Shown here: positions 16,028 to 24,226 of the stretch, piece after piece
How positions within the stretch are numbered: the first letter of the stretch is position 1
Layout of the letters: each line of letters opens with the position of its first letter
Assembly: GCA_035938215.1 (NCBI GenBank)
Contig: DASZHC010000239.1
Location: 1 to 29,540 of the forward strand
Direction: 5' to 3'
DNA from: DASZHC01 sp035938215
GTDB lineage: Bacteria; Verrucomicrobiota; Verrucomicrobiia; Chthoniobacterales; JAFAMB01
DNA: 29,540 nucleotides
Position numbers and translations under genes: made by a program
The notes under the pieces: model-generated
The model's input: only the letters and a program-made list of their open reading frames with translations
Database searches by the model: none
What the model was told of the DNA's origin: nothing

Positions 16028-16135
16028 GCAAGGCCGCCTCGCCCAACCAGCGCTGCTTCCAAAGGCGACCTTGCTGCTTCCAAAGGCGACCTTAATACCC
16101 TTGGATCCCGGAGATCTGAGCCGTTGCCTCGCTAG
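16026..16135. repeat. Dispersed intergenic repeat with an internal 21-bp tandem duplication
   Basis: The stretch resembles 7702-7793 in the same order of blocks. Inside it, 16052-16072 (GCTGCTTCCAAAGGCGACCT plus T) is repeated exactly at 16073-16093, whereas the other copy has one diverged unit. It runs into the last codons of the convergent binding-protein gene (stop at 16132-16134). Confidence 0.75.
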
Positions 16136-17187
16136 AAATCGTATTTGTCGATGTTGTCCTTGGTAAATACCGTTGGCGGACCGAGAAGAATCTGGCTGCC
16201 GTTAATGACCTTCAGCTTGCCAAGTCTGCCCGCATCGAGTTCGGTGTCGCCCGGCTTCAGCTTGCCATCGATGACTGCGCGCATCGCATACGCGGCAGCA
16301 TAACCCAGATCGACCGGATTCCACAGAACGTCGCTCTTCACAGCACCGCTTTTGATGAACGGCTTCATCTGATTCGGCGTTGACTGGCCCACAACAGCAA
16401 TCTTACCGATGAGGTGGGCCTGGGTAATTGCGTCTGCAGCCCCGGGGAAGGCGACGCTGGAGAGTCCTATAATACCTTTTACCTTCGGATAAGCCTTCAG
16501 AATCTGGCCCGTAACCTTGAAAGCCAGCTGCTGATCTTCCTCGGCAGGAAGAATTGTCACCAGATTGAGCTTCGGGTACGCCGAGGCGATATATTTCTTA
16601 ATCTCGGCAATCCAGGCGTTTTGGCCGGCGGCAGTCATCGAGCTGGTGACGATTGCAAAATCGGCTTCCGGTCCGATTTCGGCCACAAGCGAATCGATGT
16701 CCGCTTTTGCCACTCCCTCCGGCGTGCACATTTGCAGAAACCATTCGCGAGCGTCCGGATCTGATTCGGCATCATAGCCAATGACGTGGATTCCCGCTTT
16801 CAGGGCCTTTCGAAGTACCGGCGAAATCGCGACCGGGTCGTTAGCCGCGAAAAAGATGCCATCTACGCCGCGAGAAATAGCGTTATCGATGAACTCGATC
16901 TGCTTCTGGATATCGCCTACCGTCGGCGCGTCTGTGGTTACTTCGGTAGGAAGACCGTTTTTGGTCAATTCTGCGCATCCTTCGGCAATTCCTTTTGCAG
17001 TGGCATTGAAGTAGCCGATTCCGATGAGCTTCGGTACGTCGGCAAGAACGACCTTCTTGCCCTTGAGATCCTTCGGGTTAGTGGACTGGCCGCCGTTATA
17101 TGCGGTGTCAGCGCCAAATGCTGCCGCGACCGAAGCCGCAACCAGAAGTAGGACCGCTTTGGTTCGATTCAGAGATTTTGATTTCAT
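16132..17187 (-). CDS. RhaS-like sugar-binding protein of a CUT2 ABC importer
   Basis: The 351-residue periplasmic binding protein has a signal peptide (KAVLLLVAASVAAAFGA) and a mature domain with IEFIDNAISRGVDGIFFAAN, HVIGYDAESDPDAREWF and ILKAYPKVKGIIGLSSVAFPGAA. VVGQSTPNQMKPFIKSG and LWNPVDLGYAAAYAM near the C-terminus are characteristic of the RhaS (rhamnose) and LsrB group of binding proteins. It is the last gene of a three-gene - strand importer, 28 bases after the fused permease. ATG 17187 puts a normal signal peptide at the N-terminus; an upstream TTG at 17214 would add nine residues. Rhamnose is a guess from the family; no rhamnose catabolic gene is in the window. Confidence 0.88.
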   Translation of the reverse strand: MKSKSLNRTKAVLLLVAASVAAAFGADTAYNGGQSTNPKDLKGKKVVLADVPKLIGIGYFNATAKGIAEGCAELTKNGLPTEVTTDAPTVGDIQKQIEFIDNAISRGVDGIFFAANDPVAISPVLRKALKAGIHVIGYDAESDPDAREWFLQMCTPEGVAKADIDSLVAEIGPEADFAIVTSSMTAAGQNAWIAEIKKYIASAYPKLNLVTILPAEEDQQLAFKVTGQILKAYPKVKGIIGLSSVAFPGAADAITQAHLIGKIAVVGQSTPNQMKPFIKSGAVKSDVLWNPVDLGYAAAYAMRAVIDGKLKPGDTELDAGRLGKLKVINGSQILLGPPTVFTKDNIDKYDF

Positions 17188-17215
17188 GTAGGGGGGATTC
17201 GATGGTTTTATCAAT

Positions 17216-19264
17216 TTAGGGTTTTGGATTTATGCTTGATTTGGCGAATGCACGTCCACTCAGAAGGTGCTTCTCCAAAAACTGATTCAATAAAATGGAA
17301 AGAATGAGGACGGCGCCGATCAGGATCACGGTCGCTTCTCCCCGCAATCCCGCCAGTTGGAGGCCATTCTTGAGTAGTTGGATCGTCACAACCCCAAGAG
17401 CGGTCCCGAGAATGGTGCCGCGCCCGCCAAAAATGCTTGTGCCACCGAAGACTACCGCCGCAATGACATCCAATTCCAGACCTGTCGCGGCGTCGGCTCG
17501 GGTGCTTGTTACCCTGGAGGTAAAAATGAAGCCCGCAACTCCCGCCATGAATCCGCTGAAGCTGTACATTAACAGCTTGATCCGGCCAACTTGCAGGCCT
17601 GCAAAGCGCGCGGCTGTCTCATTATTGCCGATCGCATAAACGCAGCGACCCAGCGGCGTTCCAGCAAGGGCAAGTGCACTGACAATGAGGACCGCCACCA
17701 GAATATACAATTGCACAGGCAAACCCCACATGTCTCCGCTACCCCAGAACGCGAATGATTCGGGAAAACCGTGCACCGAGCGCGATTCGCTGATTCCGAA
17801 GGACAATCCTCGGTAAATAGCAAGCGTGGCAAGTGTGACGATCAGCGGTGGAACGCCCAGGTACACAATCACCAGACCGTTCAGCAAACCCGCCAGCGCA
17901 CCGCCACAAAGAGCCACGCAAACAGCCGCCCAAAGCGGAAAACCGAAACTCTGCCAGGAAAATCCCAGAAGTATTGCGCTAAGCGCCATCGTTGAACCGA
18001 CGGAAAGATCAATTCCGCCGAGGATAATGATGAAAGTCATCGGCACCGCCAGCAGCGCTACCTCGCTCAGAAATCGCGTTTGGTTCAGCAAATTCGCCGG
18101 CGTTAGAAACCGATCCGACTTAAAAGCCAACGCGATTATCACGAGAATCAGGATGCCGATCAGGACTGCTTCCTGCACCGTCAGCCATCGCAGATTCAAG
18201 AATTTTGGCGAGGCGGCTTCTCCCCCTCCTCCGCCCGCCGCAATCGGCGAGGCTCCGGAAGTCCGGCGCCGCCGGAAGACATCAAGAAGGATGGTAAGAA
18301 GAATCAGGCTGCCTTGGACAGTCTGGAACCATTCGGCGCGGATGTGGAGAAAAACCAGCGCGGTCCCGATTGTCTGAAGGAGCACGGCGCCCAGGAGAGC
18401 GCCCGCTACCGTCCCGGTACCCCCGAGGATACTGACTCCGCCGATTACCGCAGAAGTAATGACGGTTAGCTCAAATCCTGGCGCGACATTCGATTGAATC
18501 GCTGTAAAGTTCGTTGCATAGAGAATCGCCGAAATACCAACCAACAGGCCGTTGAGAACAAAAACTCCCAAAGTTACTTTCCTTACCGGGATGCCCGACA
18601 ATCGCGCGGCTTCGGCGTTACCACCCACGGCATAAATTTGGCGGCCGGCCGGCGCGTATTTGAGCCAAATTGAAAAAGCAAGGCCAAAGAGAATAAGTGC
18701 ACAAATAGGTACGGGAATCCCTAAAACGAGCTGGCGACTGATGCCAAATCCAGGAGGTAAAGCGTAAATCCAGGTGCCGCCCGTGGTAAGGATGAGTCCA
18801 CCCTTTAGGATACTGGCCATCCCAAGCGTTGTTACAATTGCCGGAATACGGCAGTAAGCAACCAGGAGACCGTTCAGGAAACCGATCAAGCCGCCCGTGA
18901 AGATTGTCGCGGCAAAAACGATTCCAAGAGGCACCCCGGCCACAGCCAGCTTCCCTGCGACAGTTGCGCATAATCCAAGCGCGGCACCGATCGAAATATC
19001 GATATGGCCGCAAAGTATGATCATGGTCATGCCGACCGCTGCCACCCCGATGTAGGAAGAATTATACAGAATGTCTACGAGATTCGTCGGGTCAACAAAC
19101 CCGCGATTTGACAGAGTGACACCGCCGACAACCAACAGAAACGCTAATACCAGAACACTTTCTTGCTGGTCGAAAATGGCTAACCAACTACCGCTACGAA
19201 TCTGGCCGGGCATTTTGGTCAGCCCAGTATCGACGGATTTTTCTGGAGGAACCGCAGAAGACAT
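17216..19264 (-). CDS. Fused double permease of a CUT2 sugar ABC importer
   Basis: The 682-residue protein contains two complete RbsC-type permease domains, residues about 35-330 and 360-675. Each half has the family loop (GHIDISIGAA at 86, GGIDLSVGST at 416) and its own coupling motif (GRQIYAVGGNAEAARLSGI at 208 and GRCVYAIGNNETAARFAGL in the second half). They are joined by a soluble linker at 331-355 with four arginines and a run of five glycines. CUT2 importers normally use two separate permeases or a homodimer, so this chain supplies the whole membrane channel. An AGAGG site precedes the ATG. The ATPase gene lies 70 bases upstream and the binding protein 28 downstream. The RhaP/RhaQ pair is the nearest known two-gene equivalent by context. 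Confidence 0.92.
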   Translation of the reverse strand: MSSAVPPEKSVDTGLTKMPGQIRSGSWLAIFDQQESVLVLAFLLVVGGVTLSNRGFVDPTNLVDILYNSSYIGVAAVGMTMIILCGHIDISIGAALGLCATVAGKLAVAGVPLGIVFAATIFTGGLIGFLNGLLVAYCRIPAIVTTLGMASILKGGLILTTGGTWIYALPPGFGISRQLVLGIPVPICALILFGLAFSIWLKYAPAGRQIYAVGGNAEAARLSGIPVRKVTLGVFVLNGLLVGISAILYATNFTAIQSNVAPGFELTVITSAVIGGVSILGGTGTVAGALLGAVLLQTIGTALVFLHIRAEWFQTVQGSLILLTILLDVFRRRRTSGASPIAAGGGGGEAASPKFLNLRWLTVQEAVLIGILILVIIALAFKSDRFLTPANLLNQTRFLSEVALLAVPMTFIIILGGIDLSVGSTMALSAILLGFSWQSFGFPLWAAVCVALCGGALAGLLNGLVIVYLGVPPLIVTLATLAIYRGLSFGISESRSVHGFPESFAFWGSGDMWGLPVQLYILVAVLIVSALALAGTPLGRCVYAIGNNETAARFAGLQVGRIKLLMYSFSGFMAGVAGFIFTSRVTSTRADAATGLELDVIAAVVFGGTSIFGGRGTILGTALGVVTIQLLKNGLQLAGLRGEATVILIGAVLILSILLNQFLEKHLLSGRAFAKSSINPKP

Positions 19265-19334
19265 AAGCCTCTTTTGATATTGGAAAACCGGAATACAGGC
19301 CGAAGGCGTATAGATTTGATTAAATCACGTTTGG

Positions 19335-20915
19335 TCAGTGGTCCGAAGCAGTTGTTCTTTCACCATTCAATTGCTGTCCGACCGCCGCGGCTAATACGTT
19401 CTCTTGAGTGGCCTTGCGGCGCGCAAACTCAGCGACCATATAGCCTTCTCGCATGACGCAGACTCGATCGCTCAAACGGAGGATCTCAGGCAGGTCGCTT
19501 GAAATCACCAGAATCGCCATCTTCTCATCGCGCGCCAAGGTATCCAGCAAGCGGTGAATTTCAGCGCGCGCGCCAACATCGATTCCCCGGGTCGGTTCGT
19601 CGACAATCAGCAGGCGAGGCTTGGTGGCGAGCCACTTGCCCAGCACAATTTTCTGCTGATTCCCGCCGGACAGATTGCGGACAACTTGATGGCTGGTCGG
19701 AGTCTTGATCCGCAAAGTTCCGATATACTGCCGGGCGAGCAACTCTTCGGCCTGAAAATCGAGGAACGGTCCCCGCATTAATTGCCAGATCCGAGTCAAC
19801 CCTATATTTTCGGCGACAGTCATGGCGATTACCAACCCTTGCCGCTGCCGGTCCTCGGGTGCATAGGCAATTCCAAGTCCAATCGCTTTCTCCGGCCGGG
19901 TAATCTTAACCGGTTTACCGTCAATTTCGATTGTACCGGACTCCGGAGGGGCAACGCCAAAAACGGTCTGCGCCAGCTCCGAACGTCCGGAACCAACCAA
20001 TCCGGCAAGGCCGACAATCTCACCGGCGCGCACCTCCAAACTCGCATCCCGCAGAAGGGGCCGCCGCGACAGATTGCGGACCCGCAAGACCACTTGCCCC
20101 GCTGGTGCAGGGTTGTCGAGATGTGGCAACGGTTCAAGTTCCAAAGCCCTGCCGACCATCATGCGAATCAGTTCACCTTCATTTGTTTCGGCGGCCGGTT
20201 TGACACCTATGAACTTGCCGTCGCGAAGCACGGTTACACGATCGGCCAACGCAAAGATTTCATTAAGCCGATGGCTGATGTAAACCAGAGCCACCTTCTG
20301 AGCACGGAGCCGGCGAATAATGCCGTAGAGCCGTTCGGTGTCATGTTGCGTAAGCACGGCCGTCGGCTCATCCAGAATGAGAATTTGCGCCTGGCGCGAG
20401 AGCGCCTTTGCTATCTCAACTCTTTGACGGTTGCCAACCGAAAGCGTGCCGACGCGTGCCCGGACATCGAGGTCGCTTGCGTCGAGCGATTCGAGGACAG
20501 CTGCTGCCTGCCGCGCAGCTGCGGCCCAGTCGAGTAGGAGTCCTGAAAATTTTCGCGGCATGTTGCCGGCAAATATGTTCTCAGCAACGGTCAATTCCGG
20601 ATAAAGGCTGAATTCCTGGTAAATCGTTGCGATTCCATGGGCCTGCGCCTCACGCGGATGAGCGAAATGGACCGGCTTCCCATGCACATGCATTTCTCCG
20701 GAAGTCGGAGGATACACGCCGGACACGATCTTGATCAGGGTCGACTTGCCCGCGCCGTTTTCCCCGAGCAAAGCATGAACTTCCCCGGGCTTAACGTCGA
20801 ATGAGACATCGTCAAGCGCACGTACGCCTGGAAAAGACTTGCTGACGTTTTTCAACGCTAGAGCCGATTCACCAGCCGGCAAATTTTCTGAAGAAAGAGA
20901 GCTTTGCTGCGCCAT
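19335..20915 (-). CDS. CUT2 sugar ABC importer ATPase (RhaT/RbsA-like)
   Basis: The 526-residue protein has two nucleotide-binding domains. The first has Walker A LLGENGAGKSTLIKI, Q-loop TIYQEFSLYP, signature LSVGNRQRVEIAKALS, and Walker B ILILDEPTAVL. The second has the usual atypical Walker A GLVGSGRSELA, APEDRQRQGL, signature LSGGNQQKIVLGKWLA, and Walker B LLIVDEPTRGIDVGA. It powers the fused permease encoded next. The frame is open to ATG 20969, but the first 18 residues of that form would overlap a likely promoter (20941-20969), so ATG 20915 (MAQQSS) is preferred. It is the first gene of the - strand importer operon. Confidence 0.92.
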   Translation of the reverse strand: MAQQSSLSSENLPAGESALALKNVSKSFPGVRALDDVSFDVKPGEVHALLGENGAGKSTLIKIVSGVYPPTSGEMHVHGKPVHFAHPREAQAHGIATIYQEFSLYPELTVAENIFAGNMPRKFSGLLLDWAAAARQAAAVLESLDASDLDVRARVGTLSVGNRQRVEIAKALSRQAQILILDEPTAVLTQHDTERLYGIIRRLRAQKVALVYISHRLNEIFALADRVTVLRDGKFIGVKPAAETNEGELIRMMVGRALELEPLPHLDNPAPAGQVVLRVRNLSRRPLLRDASLEVRAGEIVGLAGLVGSGRSELAQTVFGVAPPESGTIEIDGKPVKITRPEKAIGLGIAYAPEDRQRQGLVIAMTVAENIGLTRIWQLMRGPFLDFQAEELLARQYIGTLRIKTPTSHQVVRNLSGGNQQKIVLGKWLATKPRLLIVDEPTRGIDVGARAEIHRLLDTLARDEKMAILVISSDLPEILRLSDRVCVMREGYMVAEFARRKATQENVLAAAVGQQLNGERTTASDH

Positions 20916-20940
20916 CCGCGGAACCGGGGAAAACCGCTCC

Positions 20941-20969
20941 CTTTTATCTCGATGGGTTCGGAAAGTCAA
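20941..20969 (-). promoter_or_regulatory. Possible sigma-70 promoter of the second importer operon
   Basis: On the - strand TTGACT (20969-20964) is separated by 17 bases from TAAAAG (20946-20941). Transcription would start about 20 bases before ATG 20915, giving a very short leader. The -35 box is good and the -10 is moderate. Confidence 0.4.
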
Positions 20970-21037
20970 TCGCGCGAGCCGAAAATTTATTGGAATCCAA
21001 ATATAATCGGGCAGATCTCTGAGCTGAAGCTATGAGT

Positions 21038-21320
21038 TCATGGAGGGGGAACGGATTCACCAAAGAGACGCAGAGGACACGAAGGGGAATGGAAGAAGTG
21101 TCTGATGGCAAGGAAATGGCCGGCGATGCGAGAGCCGCCGCCACGGATTTGCGGCGCCACGATAAGGGGCAGATCTCCAAATTGTGAGACGCGTCTTGGT
21201 CGGCATCGCGAGCGTTCGCGATCCGTCGTCACTATGTCGCCATTTTCATTACCACAAACCCTTCTTGCTGCATCCTTCGCGTCCTCTGAGTCTCTGTGGT
21301 GAATCAGTCCCCCTCCGTGA
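21038..21320. repeat. 283-bp inverted-repeat element
   Basis: The left arm 21038-21085 and right arm 21274-21320 are inverted copies with about 42 of 48 positions matching and one gap; both include a CAGAGGAC / GTCCTCTG core and a GGGGGA / TCCCCC block. The 188-base interior has no gene and carries an AGATCTC motif (21167-21187) seen also just left of the arm (21009-21029). The arms resemble the caccaaagagacgcagagg family of repeats that I associate with Verrucomicrobiota genomes. It lies between the importer ATPase promoter and the HIT gene. Confidence 0.8.
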
Positions 21321-21351
21321 CCTCTGCCACCACCTCCGAGATCTCCCCCCG

Positions 21352-21876
21352 CTAAAACGGAATGCGCTCGGTGGCCGCTCGCAGCCTCTCGTAAAGCGGA
21401 ACCAGACCGTCCGGTATGATTCTACTTCCCCCAATCACGGTCATGAAATTATGATCGCCGTGCCACCTGGGCACAATATGCAGGTGCAGATGCTCCGCCA
21501 CCCCGGCGCCCGCAGCCGTTCCTACATTCCAGCCGATATTGAACCCCTGCGCCCTAACGACATCTTCTAGCAGTCGCTCGGCATAGCTCGCCAAGTCAAG
21601 AAGCTCGATTTTCTCGCCATCGCTCAATTCTGAAAATCGTGACACCACGCGATAGGGAACCGCCATCAAATGGCCCGCCGCGTACGGATACAGATTCATC
21701 ATCAGGAAAGCCAGCTTTCTTCGGCAAACGACAAAGTGTTCGGCATCATTTGCAGCCTCACCGGCCTCGCGCAAAAATTCCGGTCTCTTCTCGCGGCGGT
21801 AATATTCGACCCGCCACGGGGCCCAGAGAGTTTCAAGCCAGGTGTTCAACTCGCTCACAGCCAAAGTATTTATCAC
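21352..21876 (-). CDS. HIT family nucleotide hydrolase
   Basis: The 174-residue protein has the N-terminal LWAPWRVEYY common in the Ap4A-phosphorylase-like branch of HIT proteins. FLMMNLYPYAAGHLMAVPYR follows, then NVGTAAGAGVAEHLHLHIVPRW with the histidine triad H129, H131 and H133. Such proteins hydrolyse or phosphorolyse dinucleoside polyphosphates or nucleoside phosphoramidates. The chosen start is GTG 21876; a second GTG at 21858 is possible. The upstream neighbour is a sugar-binding protein remnant, so the gene stands at the border between intact and decayed DNA. Confidence 0.9.
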   Translation of the reverse strand: MINTLAVSELNTWLETLWAPWRVEYYRREKRPEFLREAGEAANDAEHFVVCRRKLAFLMMNLYPYAAGHLMAVPYRVVSRFSELSDGEKIELLDLASYAERLLEDVVRAQGFNIGWNVGTAAGAGVAEHLHLHIVPRWHGDHNFMTVIGGSRIIPDGLVPLYERLRAATERIPF

Positions 21877-21939
21877 AGAGTGCGAACAGGAGCACGAAGG
21901 AATAGATGCGGGTACTGGTTTGCTGGCTCGAACAATTCT

Positions 21940-22272
21940 TCACGTCGGTTGCCATCCGAATCGACCACTTGCGTACGGATCCTGTCCGACCGAGGCGTCC
22001 TGGGTTCCGTCATGGATCCGATCGAGCGCCAATGGTGTACCGTCGAGTCCTACAATCACGACGTGACCTTCCTTTCCGAGAGGAACAAGCTTGCCGATCT
22101 GGCGTAACGCCGATACAACGCTGCGCACCATCTTTCTCGCCGATCAGCTTCGCGAGTTCGTCGGCTCCCATTGCGCCCCCAGCTTCGTTGTCAAAGTCGA
22201 CAAAGCCCAGGTATTTTCCCTCTGGCGGAGGATTCTCCATGATGAAAACGGGAATCTCGGCTTCGTTCGCGC
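21940..22272 (-). pseudogene. Remnant of a sugar-binding protein (internal deletion, truncated)
   Basis: Two pieces in different frames can be read. The first (about 22272-22138) gives LLQRANEAEIPVFIMENPPP and GFVDFDNEAGGAMGADELAK, the hinge region of an RbsB-type binding protein. The second (22131-21940) gives MVRSVVSALRQIGKL and VIVGLDGTPLALDRIHDGTQ, the C-terminal effector region. In intact members about 90 residues lie between these blocks, so an internal segment is lost and the frame shifts at the join. The C-terminus ends early at a stop after about 60 residues. The left part abuts an old-yellow-enzyme fragment without a gap. Confidence 0.8.
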
Positions 22273-22790
22273 GTTGAAGTAGTCCACCAGTCCGCTGGTC
22301 TCCAGGGTTTCAGCCATGCGCAGCCCGTACTCGAGATCATAACCAAAGGTCGTGAACTCATTCACGCAGATGCGAACGCCGACGGGATAGGTGTCTCCGG
22401 TCTGCTTCTTAATCGCCTCAATAACCTCGAGAGAAAGCCGCATGCGATTCTCGAATGAGCCGCCGTAGCGGTCACCGCGACGATTGAAGAAGGGGGAAGC
22501 AAACGAGCGCAGCAGGCCGTCGTGGGCCACCTTGACTTCAATCCCGTCAAAGCCGGCCTCGACCGCTTTCCGAGCACTTACCGCGAAACCCGCGATTACT
22601 GCGTGAATATCATCCTCATCCATCGCCTTGGTGCTGAAATGGCTGGATGGCTCCGGCATCTGGGTCGGCGCCCACATGATGTGCGGCGGATGCTCGAGCG
22701 AAGTATGGCCGCCGTGCGTAAGTTGGCTGAAAATCTTCGTACCGTGTATATGTGGACGGTATCGGTGATTTTCCGCAGCAACGGAATTCA
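22273..22790 (-). pseudogene. Remnant of an old-yellow-enzyme family reductase (FMN domain)
   Basis: The frame gives HGTKIFSQLTHGGHTSLEHP, MPEPSSHFSTKAMDEDDI, FDGIEVKVAHDGLLRSFASP, NRRGDRYGGSFENRMRLSLE and VGVRICVNEFTTFGYDLE. These are the FMN-binding TIM-barrel blocks of the NADH:flavin oxidoreductase / 2,4-dienoyl-CoA reductase group. The N-terminal 70 or so residues are missing and the protein breaks off after GLVDYFNA, where it runs into a sugar-binding protein remnant in another frame. An intact member would go on for several hundred residues. The open frame over the junction would encode a chimera but has no family start. Confidence 0.82.
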
Positions 22791-22794
22791 TGAG

Positions 22795-22808
22795 AGATAA
22801 CGTTCTCA
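22795..22808. promoter_or_regulatory. LacI-type operator-like site, copy 1
   Basis: AGATAACGTTCTCA shares the 10-mer AACGTTCTCA (TGAGAACGTT on the other strand) with sites at 23601-23614 and 24213-24226. The central ACGT palindrome is typical of LacI-family operators. It sits between the reductase remnant and the binding-protein remnant. Confidence 0.5.
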
Positions 22809-22871
22809 CTCTACAGTTGACACCGAGATGTTGCAAACTAAAATCGGCTCTTCCAGCGTCTTAGTTCGGTC

Positions 22872-23515
22872 TTATTGCAACGCCTTTTTCACAAGGTCAG
22901 GCGCCGCGACACCATGCACCTGTTTCCACGCTGCGAGGATATTTTCCTTCGTGACCGGGACCGCGGGAAGAGCGACCTAAGCCGGCGCTGTCTTGCTAAT
23001 CAGGCCGTATCCGGCGAGTATCGCCTCGGTCTCTGCCTGGCGAATCGGCCACCGGTTCCTTTTACGAATCCGTCCTGCGCCATGTCGATCGCGATGTTTG
23101 CACCCAGATCACAGGTTGTGATCGCCAGACCGGACGGTCTCGGCCGGCAGCTCGTGCCGCAGACAGGACACCTTCTGCCGGAACATCCCAGACAGCCCAC
23201 AACCCGTTCACCTTCGGGTGTGATGTCAGGATCGCAGAAGCGGCTTTCTCGGCATCGCCTGTAAAGTCCGGGCCCGCGATCCCCTGCTCGGCCACGATCT
23301 TTATGCCCGGGTACTTAGCGATAATTGCTTTGAACCCTTCGTATCGTTGGCGCGTGACAGGAAAATCCGCGCCATGATAGATCAGGCCGACCTCACCTTT
23401 GCCGCTTAGCGCTTTAGCCATGAGTAGCCCCGAGACGAAACCGTTCCCATAGCATTTTCGCTTCTTGTAATCGCATCGTACACCCTTGGCTCGTGAGTCT
23501 CCTTCATTTGCTCAC
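22872..23515 (-). pseudogene. Remnant of a sugar-binding protein, paralogous to the one at 27364-27822
   Basis: Reading from high to low coordinates gives YDAITRSENAMG, then after a one-base frameshift NGFVSGLLMAKALSGKGEVG, ADFPVTRQRYEGFKAIIAKY, DFTGDAEKAASAILTSHPKV and GLWAVWDVPAEGVLSAARAA. A further frameshift leads to LGANIAIDMAQDGFVKGTGG, and another to RQAETEAILAGYGLISKTAP, where an in-frame TAG interrupts, then VALPAVPVTKENILAAWKQV to a TAA at 22872-22874. At least three frameshifts and one stop make it a clear pseudogene. The last two thirds parallel the shorter fragment at 27364-27822 block for block. The 5' limit is approximate. Confidence 0.88.
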
Positions 23516-23600
23516 CAGGGGCTTCAGATATTCGTAGGCTTGGCGCGCGACCAGGTTGGACAGAGCCCGGGAACCGGTAAACGAGGTTACGCCGCATAAC

Positions 23601-23614
23601 GGGGAACGTTCTCA
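23601..23614. promoter_or_regulatory. LacI-type operator-like site, copy 2
   Basis: GGGGAACGTTCTCA carries the shared AACGTTCTCA 10-mer (23605-23614). It lies about 90 bases upstream of the presumed 5' end of the binding-protein remnant, a plausible operator position. Confidence 0.45.
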
Positions 23615-23697
23615 CCGAGTTTCAATCACATAGGCCATTTCCGCCTTAGGTCGTCAATTTTTTTGAGCAAAAATTTCTGCTTCGCAAACGTTGGTAG

Positions 23698-23753
23698 GGT
23701 CGCATCTCCGATGCGACCGCCGTCCAGGCCAAGGTCAGCTCGGAGATCTGACC
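23698..23753. repeat. Pair of short REP-like hairpins
   Basis: GGTCGCATC (23698-23706) and GATGCGACC (23710-23718) form a perfect 9-bp stem with a TCC loop. Fifteen bases on, GGTCAGCTCGGAGATCTGAC (23733-23752) forms a GGTCAG/CTGACC stem and resembles 21009-21029 in the opposite orientation. Both share a TCTCCGA-type centre, so they look like members of one hairpin family. Confidence 0.65.
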
Positions 23754-23869
23754 ACATAAGCGCTAACTTGAGCCACAAACGCTCACAAACAACGCGCTAC
23801 GATGTAGGCGAACCGTCTCGGTTTGCACGGTTTTGAAGCGCGCAAAGCGGGACGCTTCGCCTACTTTCG

Positions 23870-24063
23870 CCGGCGAACCCCTCCACTGCCGCACCTTCCA
23901 CATGGGTTTTGATCGCCTCAATCGCCTTCTGCACCCGGTGCTCAGTTCGCCCGTTGACGATGACACGAGCATGTTCGCGAGCCAAGCCTTCAGCGATCGC
24001 AGCTCCGATCCCCGCCGTTGATCCGGTGACAAGTGCCAGCTTTCGGCTCAAGCATAAGTCCAT
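23870..24063 (-). pseudogene. N-terminal remnant of a short-chain dehydrogenase/reductase
   Basis: From ATG 24063 the frame gives MDLCLSRKLALVTGSTAGIG, the Rossmann TGxxxGIG cofactor motif of SDR enzymes. AAIAEGLAREHARVIVNGRT and an alpha-helix to about residue 60 follow. Homology then stops at VEGFAG, where a GCAAAGCGGGACGCTTCGCC repeat takes over (23838-23857). The catalytic Ser-Tyr-Lys part of an SDR (about 190 further residues) is absent. Confidence 0.8.
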
Positions 24064-24130
24064 AAATTTGAAGGGGAAATCTTTGGACTGTTTTGAAGAC
24101 GGTTGCAACTGTCATTGAAGCGCTCACATC

Positions 24131-24162
24131 TCGCCGGTCTGGAGGCGCGGCCTCCCCGGCGA
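24131..24162. repeat. GC-rich stem-loop
   Basis: TCGCCGG (24131-24137) pairs with CCGGCGA (24156-24162) and GGAGGC (24141-24146) with GCCTCC (24150-24155), giving 13 pairs with a 3-base bulge and a 3-base loop. It resembles the ggagg-cgcgg-cctcc repeats elsewhere in the window and lies just upstream of the SDR remnant. Confidence 0.6.
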
Positions 24163-24212
24163 AATTTCAACAAAACTATTTGACTCGGCGAGAGAAAGGA
24201 GGTCAGATTCCT

Positions 24213-24226
24213 TGAGAACGTTATCA
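24213..24226. promoter_or_regulatory. LacI-type operator-like site, copy 3
   Basis: TGAGAACGTTATCA is a near-perfect 14-bp palindrome of LacI type, 73 bases upstream of the ATG of the isomerase remnant. A weaker AGAGCGTTCT follows at 24234-24243. Confidence 0.5.

Noticed and set aside
21639..22277. Several + strand open frames opposite the HIT gene and the binding-protein remnant
   Set aside because: The opposite strand has clear family motifs in both regions; these frames have none.
22144..22836. A single functional gene spanning the reductase and binding-protein parts
   Set aside because: The open frame lacks the reductase N-terminus and continues out of frame into the binding-protein part, so it is a chance chimera of two remnants.
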